Part shown: positions 28,385-38,918 of the stretch, one piece after another | Layout of the letters: every line of letters begins with the position of its first letter | Numbering within the stretch: the first letter of the stretch is position 1 | Notes under the pieces: model-generated | Databases searched by the model: none | What the model was told of the DNA's origin: nothing | What the model saw: the letters and a program-made list of their open reading frames with translations, nothing else | Assembly: GCF_902170785.1 (NCBI RefSeq) | Contig: NZ_CABHYG010000016.1 | Span: 248,001-312,000, forward strand | Length of the DNA stretch: 64,000 nucleotides | Reading direction: 5' to 3' | DNA from: Yersinia proxima | Lineage (GTDB): Bacteria; Pseudomonadota; Gammaproteobacteria; Enterobacterales; Enterobacteriaceae | Made by a program: the position numbers and the translations under genes

Positions 28385-31300
28385 ATGGCTAAGTTCTTTA
28401 TTGATCGCCCTATTTTCGCCTGGGTTATCGCCATCATAATTATGTTGGCCGGTAGCCTGGCGATAATGAAGTTACCCGTAGCGCAGTATCCGACCATTGC
28501 GCCACCGGCAATTTCAATCTCCGCCAACTACCCTGGCGCCGATGCGACCACTGTGCAGAATACAGTTACGCAGGTTATCGAACAGAACATGAACGGTATC
28601 GATAACTTGCTGTATATGTCTTCCAGCAGTGACTCCTCCGGTAACGTGCAGTTGACGTTGACCTTTAACTCAGGCACTGACCCGGATATTGCTCAGGTTC
28701 AGGTGCAGAACAAACTGCAATTAGCCATGCCTTTACTGCCGCAAGAAGTGCAGCAGCAAGGTGTGAGCGTTGAAAAGTCCAGTAGTAGCTTCCTGATGGT
28801 TGCCGGTTTTATTTCTGAAGACGGCACCATGAAACAGGAAGATATCGCCGACTATGTAGGTTCTAACGTTAAAGACCCAATTAGCCGTACTGCGGGTGTC
28901 GGTGATGTTCAGTTATTTGGTTCCCAATACGCGATGCGTATTTGGATGGATCCGCACAAACTGAATAACTACGGCTTGACGCCGGTTGATGTTATTAACG
29001 CCATTAAAGTGCAGAACAACCAGGTTGCCGCCGGCCAATTAGGTGGTACACCGCCAGTTCCAGGGCAAGAACTGAACTCATCCATTATTGCTCAGACCCG
29101 TCTGACCAATGCGGAAGAATTCAGCCAGATCATGCTGAAAGTCAATACCGATGGTTCTCAGGTTCGCTTGAAGGATGTGGCTATCGTTCAACTGGGCGCT
29201 GAAAACTACAACATTATTGCTCGTTATAATGGTAAGCCAGCGGCAGGTATCGGTATTAAGTTGGCGACAGGGGCTAACGCCCTGAACACCTCTGCGGCAG
29301 TAAAAGCTGAATTGACAAAATTACAGCCGTTCTTCCCGGCAGGGTTGAAAGTGGTTTACCCGTATGACACCACGCCGTTCGTTAAAATCTCCATCAACGA
29401 AGTGGTTAAAACGCTGGTAGAAGCCATTATCCTGGTGTTCCTGGTCATGTATCTGTTCTTGCAAAACTTCCGGGCGACGCTGATTCCAACGATTGCCGTT
29501 CCGGTAGTATTGCTGGGGACTTTTGCCATTCTCTCGGCCTTTGGCTATTCGATAAACACCCTAACGATGTTCGGGATGGTGTTGGCGATAGGGCTATTGG
29601 TGGATGACGCCATCGTCGTAGTAGAGAACGTCGAACGTGTGATGCAAGAGGAAGGGCTACCACCGAAAGAAGCCACCAAGAAATCCATGGAGCAAATCCA
29701 GGGTGCATTGGTGGGGATCGCGATGGTGCTATCAGCGGTATTTATCCCGATGGCCTTCTTCGGCGGCGCAACCGGGGCGATTTATCGTCAGTTCTCTATC
29801 ACTATCGTTTCGGCCATGGTGCTTTCGGTTCTGGTGGCATTAATACTGACCCCAGCGCTGTGCGCCACCATGTTGAAACCTATCGCCAAAGGCGAGCATG
29901 GCCCGAAAACCGGTTTCTTCGGCTGGTTTAACCGCATGTTCGAGAAAAGCACCCACCACTATACCGACAGTGTTGGCAACATTCTGCGTAGCACCGGTCG
30001 TTATCTGGTTATCTATCTGGCCATCGTGATTGGTATGGGCGTGCTGTTCCTGCGCTTACCGACATCATTCTTGCCGGAAGAAGACCAGGGTGTGTTCCTG
30101 ACCATGGTGCAAATGCCTGCGGGCGCAACCCAAGAACGAACTCAGAAAGTGCTGAATCAGGTTACTGATTATTACCTCGACAAAGAAAAAGACGTTGTTA
30201 ACTCGGTATTTACCGTTAACGGCTTCGGTTTCAGTGGTCAGGGTCAAAATACCGGTTTGGCATTCGTGAGTTTGAAAAACTGGGATGAACGCCCTGGTGA
30301 GCAAAACAAAGTTCCAGCGATTGTTAGCCGAGCTTCTGCTGCTTTCTCGCAAATTAAAGACGGTTTAGTGTTTGCCTTTAACTTGCCTGCGATTGTGGAA
30401 CTGGGTACAGCTACCGGCTTTGACTTCCAGTTAATTGACCAAGGTAACCTGGGACACCAAAAGTTAACCGAAGCACGTAACCAACTGCTCGGCATGGCAG
30501 CGCAACATCCGGATATGCTGGTGGGCATGCGTCCTAACGGTCTGGAAGATACGCCGCAGTTCAAAGTCGAAGTGGATCAGGAAAAAGCACAAGCACTGGG
30601 TGTAGCAATTTCTGATATCAATACCACGCTTGGCTCCGCCATGGGCGGTAGTTATGTGAATGACTTTATCGACCGTGGTCGTGTGAAGAAAGTTTACGTA
30701 CAGGCTGATGCGCCGTTCCGTATGTTACCGGGCGATATTGATAAGTGGTATGTCCGCAACAGTTCCGGTCAGATGGTGTCATTTGCCACTTTCTCCAGTG
30801 CTAAATGGGAATACGGTTCACCGCGACTCGAACGTTATAACGGCTTGCCTTCCATGGAAATTCTGGGCCAGGCTGCACCGGGTAAAAGTACCGGTGAGGC
30901 GATGGATCTGATGCAAGAGTTGGCGTCTAAGTTACCAAGTGGTATCGGCTATGACTGGACCGGTATGTCCTATCAGGAACGCCTGTCTGGTAACCAGGCT
31001 CCGGCGCTGTACGCCATTTCGCTGATTGTGGTGTTCTTGTGTCTGGCAGCATTGTACGAGAGCTGGTCGATTCCATTCTCCGTTATGTTGGTTGTACCAC
31101 TGGGTGTGGTCGGTGCGTTATTAGCAGCCTCTCTGCGTGGCCTGAATAACGACGTTTACTTCCAGGTAGGATTGTTGACCACTATCGGGCTATCGGCCAA
31201 GAACGCCATCTTGATTGTTGAGTTCGCTAAGGACTTGATGGATAAAGAAGGTAAAGGTTTGGTGGAATCAACATTGGAAGCGGTGCGTATGCGTTTGCGC

Positions 31301-31537
31301 CCAATCTTGATGACCTCACTGGCCTTTATCCTTGGGGTTCTGCCGCTGGTTATTAGTAGTGGTGCAGGTTCTGGTGCACAGAATGCGGTTGGTACAGGTG
31401 TTATGGGCGGTATGATAACAGCAACGGTTCTGGCTATCTTCTTTGTTCCGGTATTCTTCGTGGTGGTTCGCCGCCGCTTTAGCCGGAAAAATGAAGATGT
31501 AGAACATGCACATGCTGTTGACCATAAGGTGAAGTAA
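28385..31537 (+). CDS. acrB: AcrB RND multidrug efflux pump
   Basis: Inner-membrane proton/drug antiporter of the RND family, 1050 residues, twelve transmembrane helices and two large periplasmic loops. The N-terminus [20 protein letters not shown], the proton-relay Asp pair in [18 protein letters not shown] (transmembrane helix 4) and the SAKNAIL Lys motif (helix 10) are present. It forms the AcrAB-TolC pump; tolC is not in the window. A rho-independent terminator follows. Confidence 0.97.
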   Translation: MAKFFIDRPIFAWVIAIIIMLAGSLAIMKLPVAQYPTIAPPAISISANYPGADATTVQNTVTQVIEQNMNGIDNLLYMSSSSDSSGNVQLTLTFNSGTDPDIAQVQVQNKLQLAMPLLPQEVQQQGVSVEKSSSSFLMVAGFISEDGTMKQEDIADYVGSNVKDPISRTAGVGDVQLFGSQYAMRIWMDPHKLNNYGLTPVDVINAIKVQNNQVAAGQLGGTPPVPGQELNSSIIAQTRLTNAEEFSQIMLKVNTDGSQVRLKDVAIVQLGAENYNIIARYNGKPAAGIGIKLATGANALNTSAAVKAELTKLQPFFPAGLKVVYPYDTTPFVKISINEVVKTLVEAIILVFLVMYLFLQNFRATLIPTIAVPVVLLGTFAILSAFGYSINTLTMFGMVLAIGLLVDDAIVVVENVERVMQEEGLPPKEATKKSMEQIQGALVGIAMVLSAVFIPMAFFGGATGAIYRQFSITIVSAMVLSVLVALILTPALCATMLKPIAKGEHGPKTGFFGWFNRMFEKSTHHYTDSVGNILRSTGRYLVIYLAIVIGMGVLFLRLPTSFLPEEDQGVFLTMVQMPAGATQERTQKVLNQVTDYYLDKEKDVVNSVFTVNGFGFSGQGQNTGLAFVSLKNWDERPGEQNKVPAIVSRASAAFSQIKDGLVFAFNLPAIVELGTATGFDFQLIDQGNLGHQKLTEARNQLLGMAAQHPDMLVGMRPNGLEDTPQFKVEVDQEKAQALGVAISDINTTLGSAMGGSYVNDFIDRGRVKKVYVQADAPFRMLPGDIDKWYVRNSSGQMVSFATFSSAKWEYGSPRLERYNGLPSMEILGQAAPGKSTGEAMDLMQELASKLPSGIGYDWTGMSYQERLSGNQAPALYAISLIVVFLCLAALYESWSIPFSVMLVVPLGVVGALLAASLRGLNNDVYFQVGLLTTIGLSAKNAILIVEFAKDLMDKEGKGLVESTLEAVRMRLRPILMTSLAFILGVLPLVISSGAGSGAQNAVGTGVMGGMITATVLAIFFVPVFFVVVRRRFSRKNEDVEHAHAVDHKVK

Positions 31538-31568
31538 ACCTAACTGGCACCCCATGAAGTGATGTTTA

Positions 31569-31590
31569 AAAGGCCGCACATGCGGCCTTT
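31569..31590 (+). terminator. acrAB terminator
   Basis: AAAGGCCGCA and TGCGGCCTTT form a near-perfect hairpin, followed by CTCTTTATCT, 31 bases after the acrB stop. Confidence 0.9.
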
Positions 31591-31668
31591 CTCTTTATCT
31601 GCTACCTCATCCCAGTAGAAAACAGGGTGCTATCGCCACACTGGAGTAGCCAATTCCGTGCGAATGAT

Positions 31669-31686
31669 TATATTGTGATCAATATA
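31669..31686. promoter_or_regulatory. Palindrome upstream of the yhf-like operon, possible operator
   Basis: TATATTG-TGAT-CAATATA, two perfect 7-bp arms around a TGAT centre, 80 bp before the first gene of the yhf-like operon and beyond the acrAB terminator. The position suits an operator. The regulator is not known; the usual neighbour YhfZ is absent from this window. Confidence 0.5.
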
Positions 31687-31766
31687 CCAAATAGCAGATT
31701 AGGCATTTGCAGCAAGGCAATTAATTATTACTATATAAATATTCATAAAAATGAAGATAAAAAGAA

Positions 31767-32129
31767 ATGGAAACGAGATTAAAAATTTTATATGACGCAC
31801 AAGTTATTGACTCTGCGGTTTATCTGGGAATGCTAAATGTTCTTACGCGCCTGGAACAACACTGGCAATTATCTATCCGCCATCCTCAAGGAGAAATGCT
31901 GATTACTCACATGGCAAATGCGCTAATGCGAGCAAATCAGGGACAAGTTATTCCAGCTATCGACGAGGAAATATTAAAAGAGATCGAAGCTACAGACGTT
32001 TTTGCCAATATCAGGGAAATTAATAACGACCTACTGTCACTGTTTACCTTTCAAGTACCCGATCATGAAGTGGGATATTTATTAGCAAATTTATATGGCC
32101 TGCACCTTGCCCAGCAGACAGAGTGCTAA
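31767..32129 (+). CDS. yhfY: YhfY-like PRD domain protein
   Basis: A 120-residue single PRD-like domain protein, mostly helical, matching E. coli YhfY in length and position at the head of the set. PRD domains are usually phosphorylated by the PTS at conserved His residues; candidates here are the His in TRLEQHWQL and LITHMANAL. No DNA-binding domain is attached, so a direct regulator role is not shown. First gene of yhfY-X-W-U-T. Confidence 0.8.
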   Translation: METRLKILYDAQVIDSAVYLGMLNVLTRLEQHWQLSIRHPQGEMLITHMANALMRANQGQVIPAIDEEILKEIEATDVFANIREINNDLLSLFTFQVPDHEVGYLLANLYGLHLAQQTEC

Positions 32130-32194
32130 ATATTTTAGCGCTCATTAAATATTCAAAAAAATGAAAAATAAAATGGCAGAACTTAGGATCTAAC

Positions 32195-33370
32195 ATGCTA
32201 CTGAAAGCATTACAAAAACAAAATCCAGCGCTGATAGAAGCAGCTCTTTTACTCTGGCAACAAGGGGTGATTAGACCTGACAGCTACGTTATTGACGTTG
32301 ATCAGGTCAAACAGAATGCACATTTGCTACTGGAAACAGCAACACGTTATGGCATTACTCTTTATCTAATGAGTAAGCAGTTTGGTCGAAACCCACTGCT
32401 GTGCAAGCTCCTGCTGGAGTGTGGTTACCAAGGTATCGTCGCGGTAGACTTCAAAGAAGCACATCAACTCTATCAACATAACTTGCCAGTCGCCCACGTC
32501 GGACATTTAGTCCAAATTCCAAGCGGAATGGTGGATGAAGTTGTGTCACGCCAACCTGAGGTCATTACTGTTTACAGTATCGCCAAAGCACGCGAAATTG
32601 CCGCTGCCGCCGTGCGTCAGAATAAAGAACAAGCACTGTTATTAAAGGTTTTTCATCACGGTGACTTGGTTTATCCCGGCCAAGAGGCGGGATTCTCTCT
32701 GGATGAATTACCCGCTGTAATCCGTGAAATAAAAACAATACCCGGCATCCGTTTGGTAGGCGTCACACATTTCCCTTGTATGCTTTTTGATAATGAAAAA
32801 GGCAAGACATTGCCCAGCCCAAATCTCAACACATTAATTGAAGCAAAAAGTATTCTTGAGCAACAGGGTATACAGGTTGAGCAGGTCAATGGCCCTTCCG
32901 CAACCGGGGTTGAAAGCCTTCCACAACTGGCAAAATGGGGAGTGACACACGCCGAACCGGGTCACTCTTTAACCGGAACTATGCCCTCAAACCAACAAGG
33001 TAACCAGCCCGAGCATGTTGCCATGCTGTATCTGACTGAGATTTCCCATTGTCATCAAGGCAAAAGTCATTGCTACGGCGGCGGATACTATCGGCGCGGC
33101 CATTTAAGTAATGCTCTGGTGTATGACCAGCAATGGCATGCAACCAAGGTACTGAGCCCAGCTAATGACAGCATCGACTATACCTTGAGTCTTAGCGAAT
33201 CATTTGCCGTCGGCAGTCCGGTAGTCATGTGTTTTCGTACACAAATCTTCGTTACCCGTAGTGACGTGGTTATGGTTGCGGGCATCCAGTCAGGTCAGCC
33301 TCGGCTACTCGGCATTTATGATAGTCAGGGGAATACCATACCAGCGTCCTGCGGACAGGAGGAATTATGA
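32195..33370 (+). CDS. yhfX: YhfX-like PLP-dependent alanine-racemase-fold enzyme
   Basis: A 391-residue member of the alanine racemase-like fold III PLP enzymes. The likely PLP Lys is Lys61 in [12 protein letters not shown], after the first beta strand ([13 protein letters not shown]). Conserved segments include [17 protein letters not shown] and [11 protein letters not shown], and a Cys/His-rich loop [12 protein letters not shown]. The substrate is unknown. An AGGATCT ribosome binding site precedes the ATG. The stop overlaps the start of yhfW by four bases (ATGA). Confidence 0.88.
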   Translation: MLLKALQKQNPALIEAALLLWQQGVIRPDSYVIDVDQVKQNAHLLLETATRYGITLYLMSKQFGRNPLLCKLLLECGYQGIVAVDFKEAHQLYQHNLPVAHVGHLVQIPSGMVDEVVSRQPEVITVYSIAKAREIAAAAVRQNKEQALLLKVFHHGDLVYPGQEAGFSLDELPAVIREIKTIPGIRLVGVTHFPCMLFDNEKGKTLPSPNLNTLIEAKSILEQQGIQVEQVNGPSATGVESLPQLAKWGVTHAEPGHSLTGTMPSNQQGNQPEHVAMLYLTEISHCHQGKSHCYGGGYYRRGHLSNALVYDQQWHATKVLSPANDSIDYTLSLSESFAVGSPVVMCFRTQIFVTRSDVVMVAGIQSGQPRLLGIYDSQGNTIPASCGQEEL

Positions 33371-34632
33371 GTAAATTCATTGTACTGGTCATCGACAGTT
33401 TTGGCGTGGGTGCCATGCCTGATGTTTCTGACGTTCGTCCACAGGATCTCGGTGCGAATACTTGTGCCCATATCTTACAAACTTACCCGAAATTGCGTTT
33501 AGCCAACTTAGAAAAGTTGGGATTACTCAACGCGTTGCATATCGGTTCGCCTGATTTTCAAGACAGCGTAATGCAAGACAACCCACTGGCAAGTTTTGGT
33601 GTGGCGTTGTTGCAACATGAGGGTGGCGATACCTTTATGGGCCATCAGGAAATCATGGGCACCCTGCCCCGCGCGCCTTTAAGCATGCCGTTCTCCACCG
33701 TAAAGTCACGTGTCGCTGATGCATTACGCCAACAGGGTTATCAGGTCGAAGAACACAGTGCGCCTGATGATAGCAGCAATTTGAAGTTTCTATGGATCAA
33801 TAACTGCGTCGCAATTGGCGATAATCTTGAAGCAGATTTAGGTCAAGTATTTAATATTTGTGCTAATTTAAATGCCATTGGTTTTGAGCAGGTCGAAAAG
33901 ATAGGTCGGATAGTTCGCGGTTGTGTGGAAGTAAACCGCGTTATCGCCTACGGGGGGCAACTGATGAATAGCCAGGCAATCATCAGTGCAGCTGAAGCTA
34001 AGCAACAACATTATATTGGTATTAACAGTCCAAAATCGGGTGTTTATGACACCGGCTTTCAGGTTATTCATCTCGGTTATGGTGTCGATGCCGATGTTCA
34101 GGTGCCTCATCAGCTTGATAAAGTGAATATCCCTACCGTACTGGTCGGTAAAGTCGCAGATATTGTTGCCAACCCAACCGGGCGAAATTACCAACAACTT
34201 GTTGATTCTCAAATTATTTTGGATATCACACTGGAAGAAGTGCAACGCGCGGGTAGTGCCTTTATCTGTACCAATATCCAGGAAACTGACTTGGCAGGGC
34301 ACGGGCAAGATGTTGCACGCTATGCAGAGCGCCTGCAATTAGTCGATAACATGTTAGGGAAGATTACCGCAGCCATGACACCCGGTGATTGCCTGGTGGT
34401 AATGGCTGATCATGGCAACGACCCGACCATCGGCCACAGCAAGCACACTCGCGAGCAAGTTCCATTACTGGTCTATCATCCGGGAATTAAACATTCGCAG
34501 CAGAAAGCCGTTCACCTGGGTATCCGGAAAACTATGTCAGATGTTGGCGCGACAGCCTGTGAGTTTTTCGCAGCAATTGCGCCACAAAACGGTCACTCTT
34601 TCTGGCGGCAACTTACTGACGCTAACGAATAA
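33367..34632 (+). CDS. yhfW: YhfW-like phosphopentomutase-family metalloenzyme
   Basis: A 421-residue alkaline-phosphatase-superfamily protein related to phosphopentomutase (DeoB). Metal-site motifs are visible: [11 protein letters not shown] near the N-terminus, the nucleophile region [13 protein letters not shown] (Thr), and [20 protein letters not shown] near the C-terminus. Its reaction is unproven; a phosphosugar or phosphonate isomerisation is an inference from family only. Translationally coupled to yhfX. Confidence 0.87.
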   Translation: MSKFIVLVIDSFGVGAMPDVSDVRPQDLGANTCAHILQTYPKLRLANLEKLGLLNALHIGSPDFQDSVMQDNPLASFGVALLQHEGGDTFMGHQEIMGTLPRAPLSMPFSTVKSRVADALRQQGYQVEEHSAPDDSSNLKFLWINNCVAIGDNLEADLGQVFNICANLNAIGFEQVEKIGRIVRGCVEVNRVIAYGGQLMNSQAIISAAEAKQQHYIGINSPKSGVYDTGFQVIHLGYGVDADVQVPHQLDKVNIPTVLVGKVADIVANPTGRNYQQLVDSQIILDITLEEVQRAGSAFICTNIQETDLAGHGQDVARYAERLQLVDNMLGKITAAMTPGDCLVVMADHGNDPTIGHSKHTREQVPLLVYHPGIKHSQQKAVHLGIRKTMSDVGATACEFFAAIAPQNGHSFWRQLTDANE

Positions 34633-34677
34633 TGGAATATATTCAGATTATTTGAAATATATACTTAAGGGGAAGCC

Positions 34678-35046
34678 ATGATGTTTAAAATTGCTATTGG
34701 TGGGCAACTGAATAAAAACGAAATACAAGATTGTTTAATTAAATATGGTGCGGGGAAAATCACCTCTGACATATTTACCGATATGGATGCCGCCATGAAA
34801 GTCAAAAATGGTAGCTTCGACTATTACGTTGGCGCTTGCCAAAGTGGTGCCGGTGGTGCTTTGGCGATGGCTTATGCTCTGATTGGGCGCGATAAGTGCG
34901 CCACAATAGCCAATGCTTTGACCCAACCCTCAGAAGCGAATATTAGCCAATTGATAGATCAGGGGAAAAAAGCATTTGGCTTTACCAATGACCGTGTTGA
35001 AAACTCAGTTAAAGCCTTATGTGCCGTTTTATTGGTCGACAAATAA
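34678..35046 (+). CDS. yhfU: YhfU-like DUF2620 protein
   Basis: A 122-residue protein of the DUF2620 family, with a Gly-rich segment YVGACQSGAGGALAMAYALI that resembles a nucleotide or phosphate-binding loop. Function unknown. It begins with two adjacent ATG codons (34678 and 34681) after AAGGGGAAGCC; either could be used. In E. coli php (yhfV) lies between yhfW and yhfU; here the gap is only 45 bases and php is absent. Confidence 0.83.
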   Translation: MMFKIAIGGQLNKNEIQDCLIKYGAGKITSDIFTDMDAAMKVKNGSFDYYVGACQSGAGGALAMAYALIGRDKCATIANALTQPSEANISQLIDQGKKAFGFTNDRVENSVKALCAVLLVDK

Positions 35047-35124
35047 TACTGTAAATCTATTACGGTTATTCATTTTGTTCTAAAAGACTGACGCAACTGA
35101 CAACAATAATAAACAAATTAGCCA

Positions 35125-35140
35125 GGGGCCAAATGGCCCC
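35125..35140 (+). other. Intercistronic hairpin before yhfT
   Basis: GGGGCC-AAAT-GGCCCC, a perfect 6-bp GC stem in the 108-base gap between yhfU and yhfT, ending 14 bases before the yhfT start. There is no U-run, so it is more likely an RNA-processing or stability element that sets the ratio of the membrane protein than a terminator. Confidence 0.5.
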
Positions 35141-35154
35141 GATGGGGTCGTGAT

Positions 35155-36438
35155 ATGGAATCGTTTAATTTAGTCAAGATTATTCTTTTCTCGCTAATGG
35201 GGGGGTATGCCACCTTTCTTGCCAATAAATCTATCGCGGTGTATCACGATGGATTACGGCCTATCATGCCGGAGTTTATGAACGGCAATATGAGCCGGAA
35301 AGAGCTGGCGGGTATCTCTTTTGCTATCAGTATTGGGTTTATTACGGGCTTCGCCATGCCGATTACATTGGCAACCGGCATTATCGTTATTCATATCGTT
35401 TTGCTCACAGCGGATATTATTGGGGTATCACTGAATAATACTAAGTTAGCCGTATTAATTGGCACAGTTTATGGCGCTTTAATCACTATCGCGCTGGATG
35501 GATTGATTAAAGGCTTCAGTTATCTGCCAGTTAACTTCCTTGATGCCCTCGCCTCGGTGGGCGACCCGATAATTTATGCCTTTGTGGCCTTCCCTGCCAT
35601 TGCTGTCGGTTATCAATTTGGTAAAAAAGCCGGACTAATTACCATTATTATCGCCTTCCTGGCTCGTGTGGTGATTGAGCGAATTAACCCAGTAACCATT
35701 GCTGGTAATGAAGTCGCGCTCAGCCCGGAAGGTATTGCAATGCTGTTTGGTATGATTTGCTTGCTGTTCTTTGCTTCCCGCGATAAACGCCACGGCGAAG
35801 AAATAGAACATAGCCTGTTTGATGACAATATTAAACGCATTCGGAAAAACGCGATTTATCTGTTACCAATGGCCGCATTGATTACCATCACGGCCCACTA
35901 CCACTGGATTGCAGGTGAACCGATTGCAGCAGCATTACTCGGAAAAGGGCAAATTACCTCTGCGGCCATAGTGGCAATTGTCCAAGCACTCGCTTTCATG
36001 CCACTGATTATCACAACTGCAATGATAAGCGGTGTGTATGGCACTAATGGCTGGTGTGACTGGTTCCTCGGCTTAGGCTATCTGGCACCTAACCCAGTGG
36101 TGGCTGGCATACTGGGCGCGGGGGCAATGGGGGTCGAGATCACCAGTTTGAGTCGAATTGGTAAGGCGATGAACCGCTTCCCGTCGTTGAAAATGTCCGG
36201 TGATAACATTCGCACCGCCATGACACAAATTCTTGAAATTGCACTTTTAGTGGGCGGGGTTAATGCGGCGAATCAGATCTGGCCCGGAACCGGCATTTTC
36301 GTGGTGGTCAGCTTGTATATCCTCAACGAAATTTGTGGCCGTCCGGTTATGAAACTGGCGGCAGGCCCGATTGCGGCGATTGTCGTCGGTATATTGGCGA
36401 ATATCTTTGCTGTGCTCGGATTACATGTAGTCGCCTAG
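35155..36438 (+). CDS. yhfT: YhfT-like polytopic membrane transporter
   Basis: A 427-residue inner-membrane protein with about ten to twelve hydrophobic segments and Gly-rich loops (GTVYGALITIALDG, GAGAMGVEITSLSRIGKAM). It matches the YhfT family, presumed to import the substrate of the yhf enzymes, though no substrate is known. Last gene of the operon here; yhfS, which follows in E. coli, is missing and a strong terminator comes 25 bases later. Confidence 0.87.
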   Translation: MESFNLVKIILFSLMGGYATFLANKSIAVYHDGLRPIMPEFMNGNMSRKELAGISFAISIGFITGFAMPITLATGIIVIHIVLLTADIIGVSLNNTKLAVLIGTVYGALITIALDGLIKGFSYLPVNFLDALASVGDPIIYAFVAFPAIAVGYQFGKKAGLITIIIAFLARVVIERINPVTIAGNEVALSPEGIAMLFGMICLLFFASRDKRHGEEIEHSLFDDNIKRIRKNAIYLLPMAALITITAHYHWIAGEPIAAALLGKGQITSAAIVAIVQALAFMPLIITTAMISGVYGTNGWCDWFLGLGYLAPNPVVAGILGAGAMGVEITSLSRIGKAMNRFPSLKMSGDNIRTAMTQILEIALLVGGVNAANQIWPGTGIFVVVSLYILNEICGRPVMKLAAGPIAAIVVGILANIFAVLGLHVVA

Positions 36439-36463
36439 TCGCAGGCCGTAGCACCACCCATCT

Positions 36464-36496
36464 AAAAAGCCCGCAAATTTCGCTTTGCGGGCTTTT
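36464..36496 (+). terminator. Terminator of the yhf-like operon
   Basis: AAAAAGCCCGCAAA pairs with TTTGCGGGCTTTTT, followed by ATTTATT, shortly after the yhfT stop. A classic rho-independent terminator. Confidence 0.93.
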
Positions 36497-36554
36497 TATT
36501 TATTCGTATTTGAAACTCGGACTTGAAACTGAAAAATGAAAGGAGCATAATTAT

Positions 36555-36569
36555 TGTTATAGTATAACA
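36555..36569. promoter_or_regulatory. Zur box of rpmE2-rpmJ2
   Basis: TGTTATA-G-TATAACA, a perfect 7-1-7 palindrome 17 bp before the rpmE2 start. It matches the core of the enterobacterial Zur consensus (TGTTATAnTATAACA). This is where repression by zinc-loaded Zur of the alternative ribosomal proteins is expected. Confidence 0.88.
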
Positions 36570-36586
36570 TAACAAATGGAGTTCAT

Positions 36587-36847
36587 ATGAAACCTGGCAT
36601 CCATCCTAACTACCGAACTGTGGTTTTTCACGATACCAGTGCAGACACTTATTTCACTGTCGGTTCAACTATCGCCACAGCGCGCACTATTGAGCGCGAT
36701 GGTCAGACCTATCCTTACGTCACATTGGATATCTCTTCAGCGTCGCATCCGTATTACACCGGTAAACAAAAAGAGTTTTCAAAAGAAGGCAGTACTGCGC
36801 GTTTCCATCAACGTTTCGGCAGTTTCTTAACCAAAAAAGCCAGCTAA
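36587..36847 (+). CDS. rpmE2: Ribosomal protein bL31 type B, zinc-independent
   Basis: An 86-residue L31 paralogue ([20 protein letters not shown]) without the CxxC zinc-binding residues of the main L31. Such C-minus forms replace the zinc-containing protein under zinc starvation and free its zinc. An ATGGAG ribosome binding site precedes the ATG. The Zur box and the following rpmJ2 fit the regulated ykgM-ykgO pair of E. coli. Confidence 0.95.
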   Translation: MKPGIHPNYRTVVFHDTSADTYFTVGSTIATARTIERDGQTYPYVTLDISSASHPYYTGKQKEFSKEGSTARFHQRFGSFLTKKAS

Positions 36848-36862
36848 TTCTGAGAATTAATT

Positions 36863-37006
36863 ATGCAAGTATTGAGTTCATTACGTTCGGCAAAAAATCG
36901 CCATCCCGATTGCAAAATCGTCCGTCGCCGTGGTCGGGTGTATGTTATTTGCAAAAGTAATCCACGTTTTAAAGCGGTCCAGGGAGGAACCCATAAGAAG
37001 CGTTGA
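36863..37006 (+). CDS. rpmJ2: Ribosomal protein bL36 type B, zinc-independent
   Basis: A 47-residue L36 paralogue reading [20 protein letters not shown] and ending GGTHKKR. It is longer than ordinary L36 (38 residues) and lacks its full CCCH zinc site, keeping only two Cys. It starts 15 bases after rpmE2 and shares its Zur-controlled promoter; a terminator follows. The gene is easily missed because of its size. Confidence 0.94.
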
Positions 37007-37030
37007 TGTTGAGTATGTTCTCTGCCACTA

Positions 37031-37062
37031 AAAAGCCCCGTTGCTGCCCAACGGGGCTTTTC
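37031..37062 (+). terminator. Terminator of rpmE2-rpmJ2
   Basis: AAAAGCCCCGTTG with CAACGGGGCTTTT forms a strong hairpin around a CTGCC loop and is followed by CTATTTG. It sits between convergent operons. Confidence 0.92.
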
Positions 37063-37133
37063 TATTTGTCATAAAAGGTTCGAGAACTCAGCCCCTTGGT
37101 TCCCTTCGAGGCTGAGTAAATTTCATCCTATTA

Positions 37134-38012
37134 TTACTTCATGGCACCGACAAGGGTATCCACATTGTGTTTAAACGCTTGCGCATAGGTTGCTGCCGGG
37201 CCACCAGCAGCAGATAACGCCTCTGGATAAAGCTCTCCGCCAGCTTGTGCACCACTGGCTTCGGCAATTTGTTTTACTAAGCGTGGATCAGTTTGGTTTT
37301 CAATAAAATAGGTTTTTATTTTCTCTTTTTTGATTTGGTTAATCAGCGCAGCAACCCCACTGGCACTGGCTTCAGACTCGGTGGAAAACCCGACTGGTGA
37401 CAAGAAGTTAACCCCATACTCCTGGCTAAAATAGCCAAATGCATCATGGCTGGTCAGCACTTTTCGTTGCCCGGCAGGGATTGCAGCAAACTGCACTTTG
37501 GCATAAGCATCCAGTTTTTCCAGTTGCTGAATGTATTCTCCTCCACGCTTGCGGAAATAGTCGGCATCTTCTGGATCGGCGGCAATCAATGCATTCATTA
37601 CGTTGTTAGCATATTTGATCCCATTCGCCATACTGTTCCATGCATGGGGATCCGTCACCATTTTGCCTTCCTCATCCATCTTACGGGTATCAACCCCGGT
37701 TGATGCAATCACAACCTGTCCTTTATAGCCCGAGGCGGTGATCAATCTTTCTAACCACCCCTCCAACCCTAATCCACTGACAAACACCACATCAGCTTTG
37801 GACAATTGTTTACTATTTTTCGGCGTGGGTTCAAAACCATGTGGATCACCATTTGGCCCGACCAAGGTCACCACATTGACGTGCTCGCCGCCAACCTGCT
37901 GGACGATATCACCTAAAATAGAAAAACTGGCAACGGCTTCAACCGTTTTGGCCATCGCCAGTGGGCTTGACAGTAGGGCAGCTACCGCCAAACTAATAGG
38001 TAAATACTTCAT
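37134..38012 (-). CDS. Metal (probably zinc) ABC transporter, substrate-binding protein
   Basis: A 292-residue periplasmic cluster-A-I/C9 binding protein with a signal peptide cleaved after AMA (residues 19-21). Likely metal ligands are His58 in GDPHGFEP, the His of TDPHAWNS, the His of LTSHDAFGYF and the Asp of ENQTDPRL. Unlike ZnuA it lacks the long His/Asp-rich loop. The upstream Zur-like box argues for zinc rather than manganese or iron. Last gene of the ATPase-permease-binding-protein operon, 48 bases after the permease. A gene symbol is withheld because it differs from znuA. Confidence 0.88.
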   Translation of the reverse strand: MKYLPISLAVAALLSSPLAMAKTVEAVASFSILGDIVQQVGGEHVNVVTLVGPNGDPHGFEPTPKNSKQLSKADVVFVSGLGLEGWLERLITASGYKGQVVIASTGVDTRKMDEEGKMVTDPHAWNSMANGIKYANNVMNALIAADPEDADYFRKRGGEYIQQLEKLDAYAKVQFAAIPAGQRKVLTSHDAFGYFSQEYGVNFLSPVGFSTESEASASGVAALINQIKKEKIKTYFIENQTDPRLVKQIAEASGAQAGGELYPEALSAAGGPAATYAQAFKHNVDTLVGAMK

Positions 38013-38060
38013 TTAACTCTCCTTTAATGACACGGGGTTTTCAATAATAATAAATAGTTC

Positions 38061-38918
38061 TCAACGGCGCGCGGTGGCTAGCACACCACCACGCGTTCCA
38101 AATAAAATAGATAAAAAGAAAATTAAACTGGCGCTCAAGACAATCGCGGGCCCGGCAGGTAATGAGGCGTAATAGGACCACAGTAAACCGACGATGCTGG
38201 CAATCATGCCGATCGCCATGGCGATCCCCAGTGTTTGCGGCAAATTTTTGGCCCAAAAACGCGCACTGGCTGCCGGTAGCATCATTAATCCGACTGACAT
38301 CAGAGTGCCTAAGATCTGAAACCCAGCCACCAAATTAAGCACGACCAACGACAGAAATAACGCATGAACCACCATCAACCAGCGCCCCATACTCACCCGT
38401 AGAAAAACGGGGTCAAATGACTCCACCACCAATGCGCGATAAATGGCGGCTAATGCCAGCATGGAGAATGTAGTGATAACACCCACCATGGTCATGGCGT
38501 TGGTATCAACCGCCAAAATAGAACCGAACAACACATGCAGCAGATCCATACTGGAGCCGCGCAAAGAGACGAGGGTGACCCCCAGAGCCAAAGAACCAAG
38601 ATAGAAACCGGCAAAGCTGGCATCTTCTTTTAACAGTGTTCGGCGACTTACCCAGCCCGACATCATGGCAACCGCAAGCCCGGCAATAAAACCACCAATC
38701 CCCATCGCAACCAACGACATGCCTGAAATCAGATATCCAATAGCCGCCCCCGGCAATACCGCGTGTGACAGGGCATCACCGACTAAACTCATTCGTCTTA
38801 ATAATAAGAAAACCCCTAGAGGTGCTGAACTGAGCGACAAAGCTAAACAGGCCACCAATGCTCGTCGCATAAAGCCAAAATCCATAAAAGGATCGGCAAA
38901 TAAATGAAACAAAGTCAT
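38061..38918 (-). CDS. Metal ABC transporter permease
   Basis: A 285-residue ABC-3 family inner-membrane permease with about eight or nine transmembrane helices. The motif MSLVGDALSHAVLPGAAIGY is diagnostic of zinc/manganese permeases. The ATG at 38916-38918 overlaps the ATPase stop (ATGA), so an upstream in-frame start at 38987 is rejected. It pairs with the ATPase and binding protein of the same operon. Confidence 0.92.
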   Translation of the reverse strand: MTLFHLFADPFMDFGFMRRALVACLALSLSSAPLGVFLLLRRMSLVGDALSHAVLPGAAIGYLISGMSLVAMGIGGFIAGLAVAMMSGWVSRRTLLKEDASFAGFYLGSLALGVTLVSLRGSSMDLLHVLFGSILAVDTNAMTMVGVITTFSMLALAAIYRALVVESFDPVFLRVSMGRWLMVVHALFLSLVVLNLVAGFQILGTLMSVGLMMLPAASARFWAKNLPQTLGIAMAIGMIASIVGLLWSYYASLPAGPAIVLSASLIFFLSILFGTRGGVLATARR

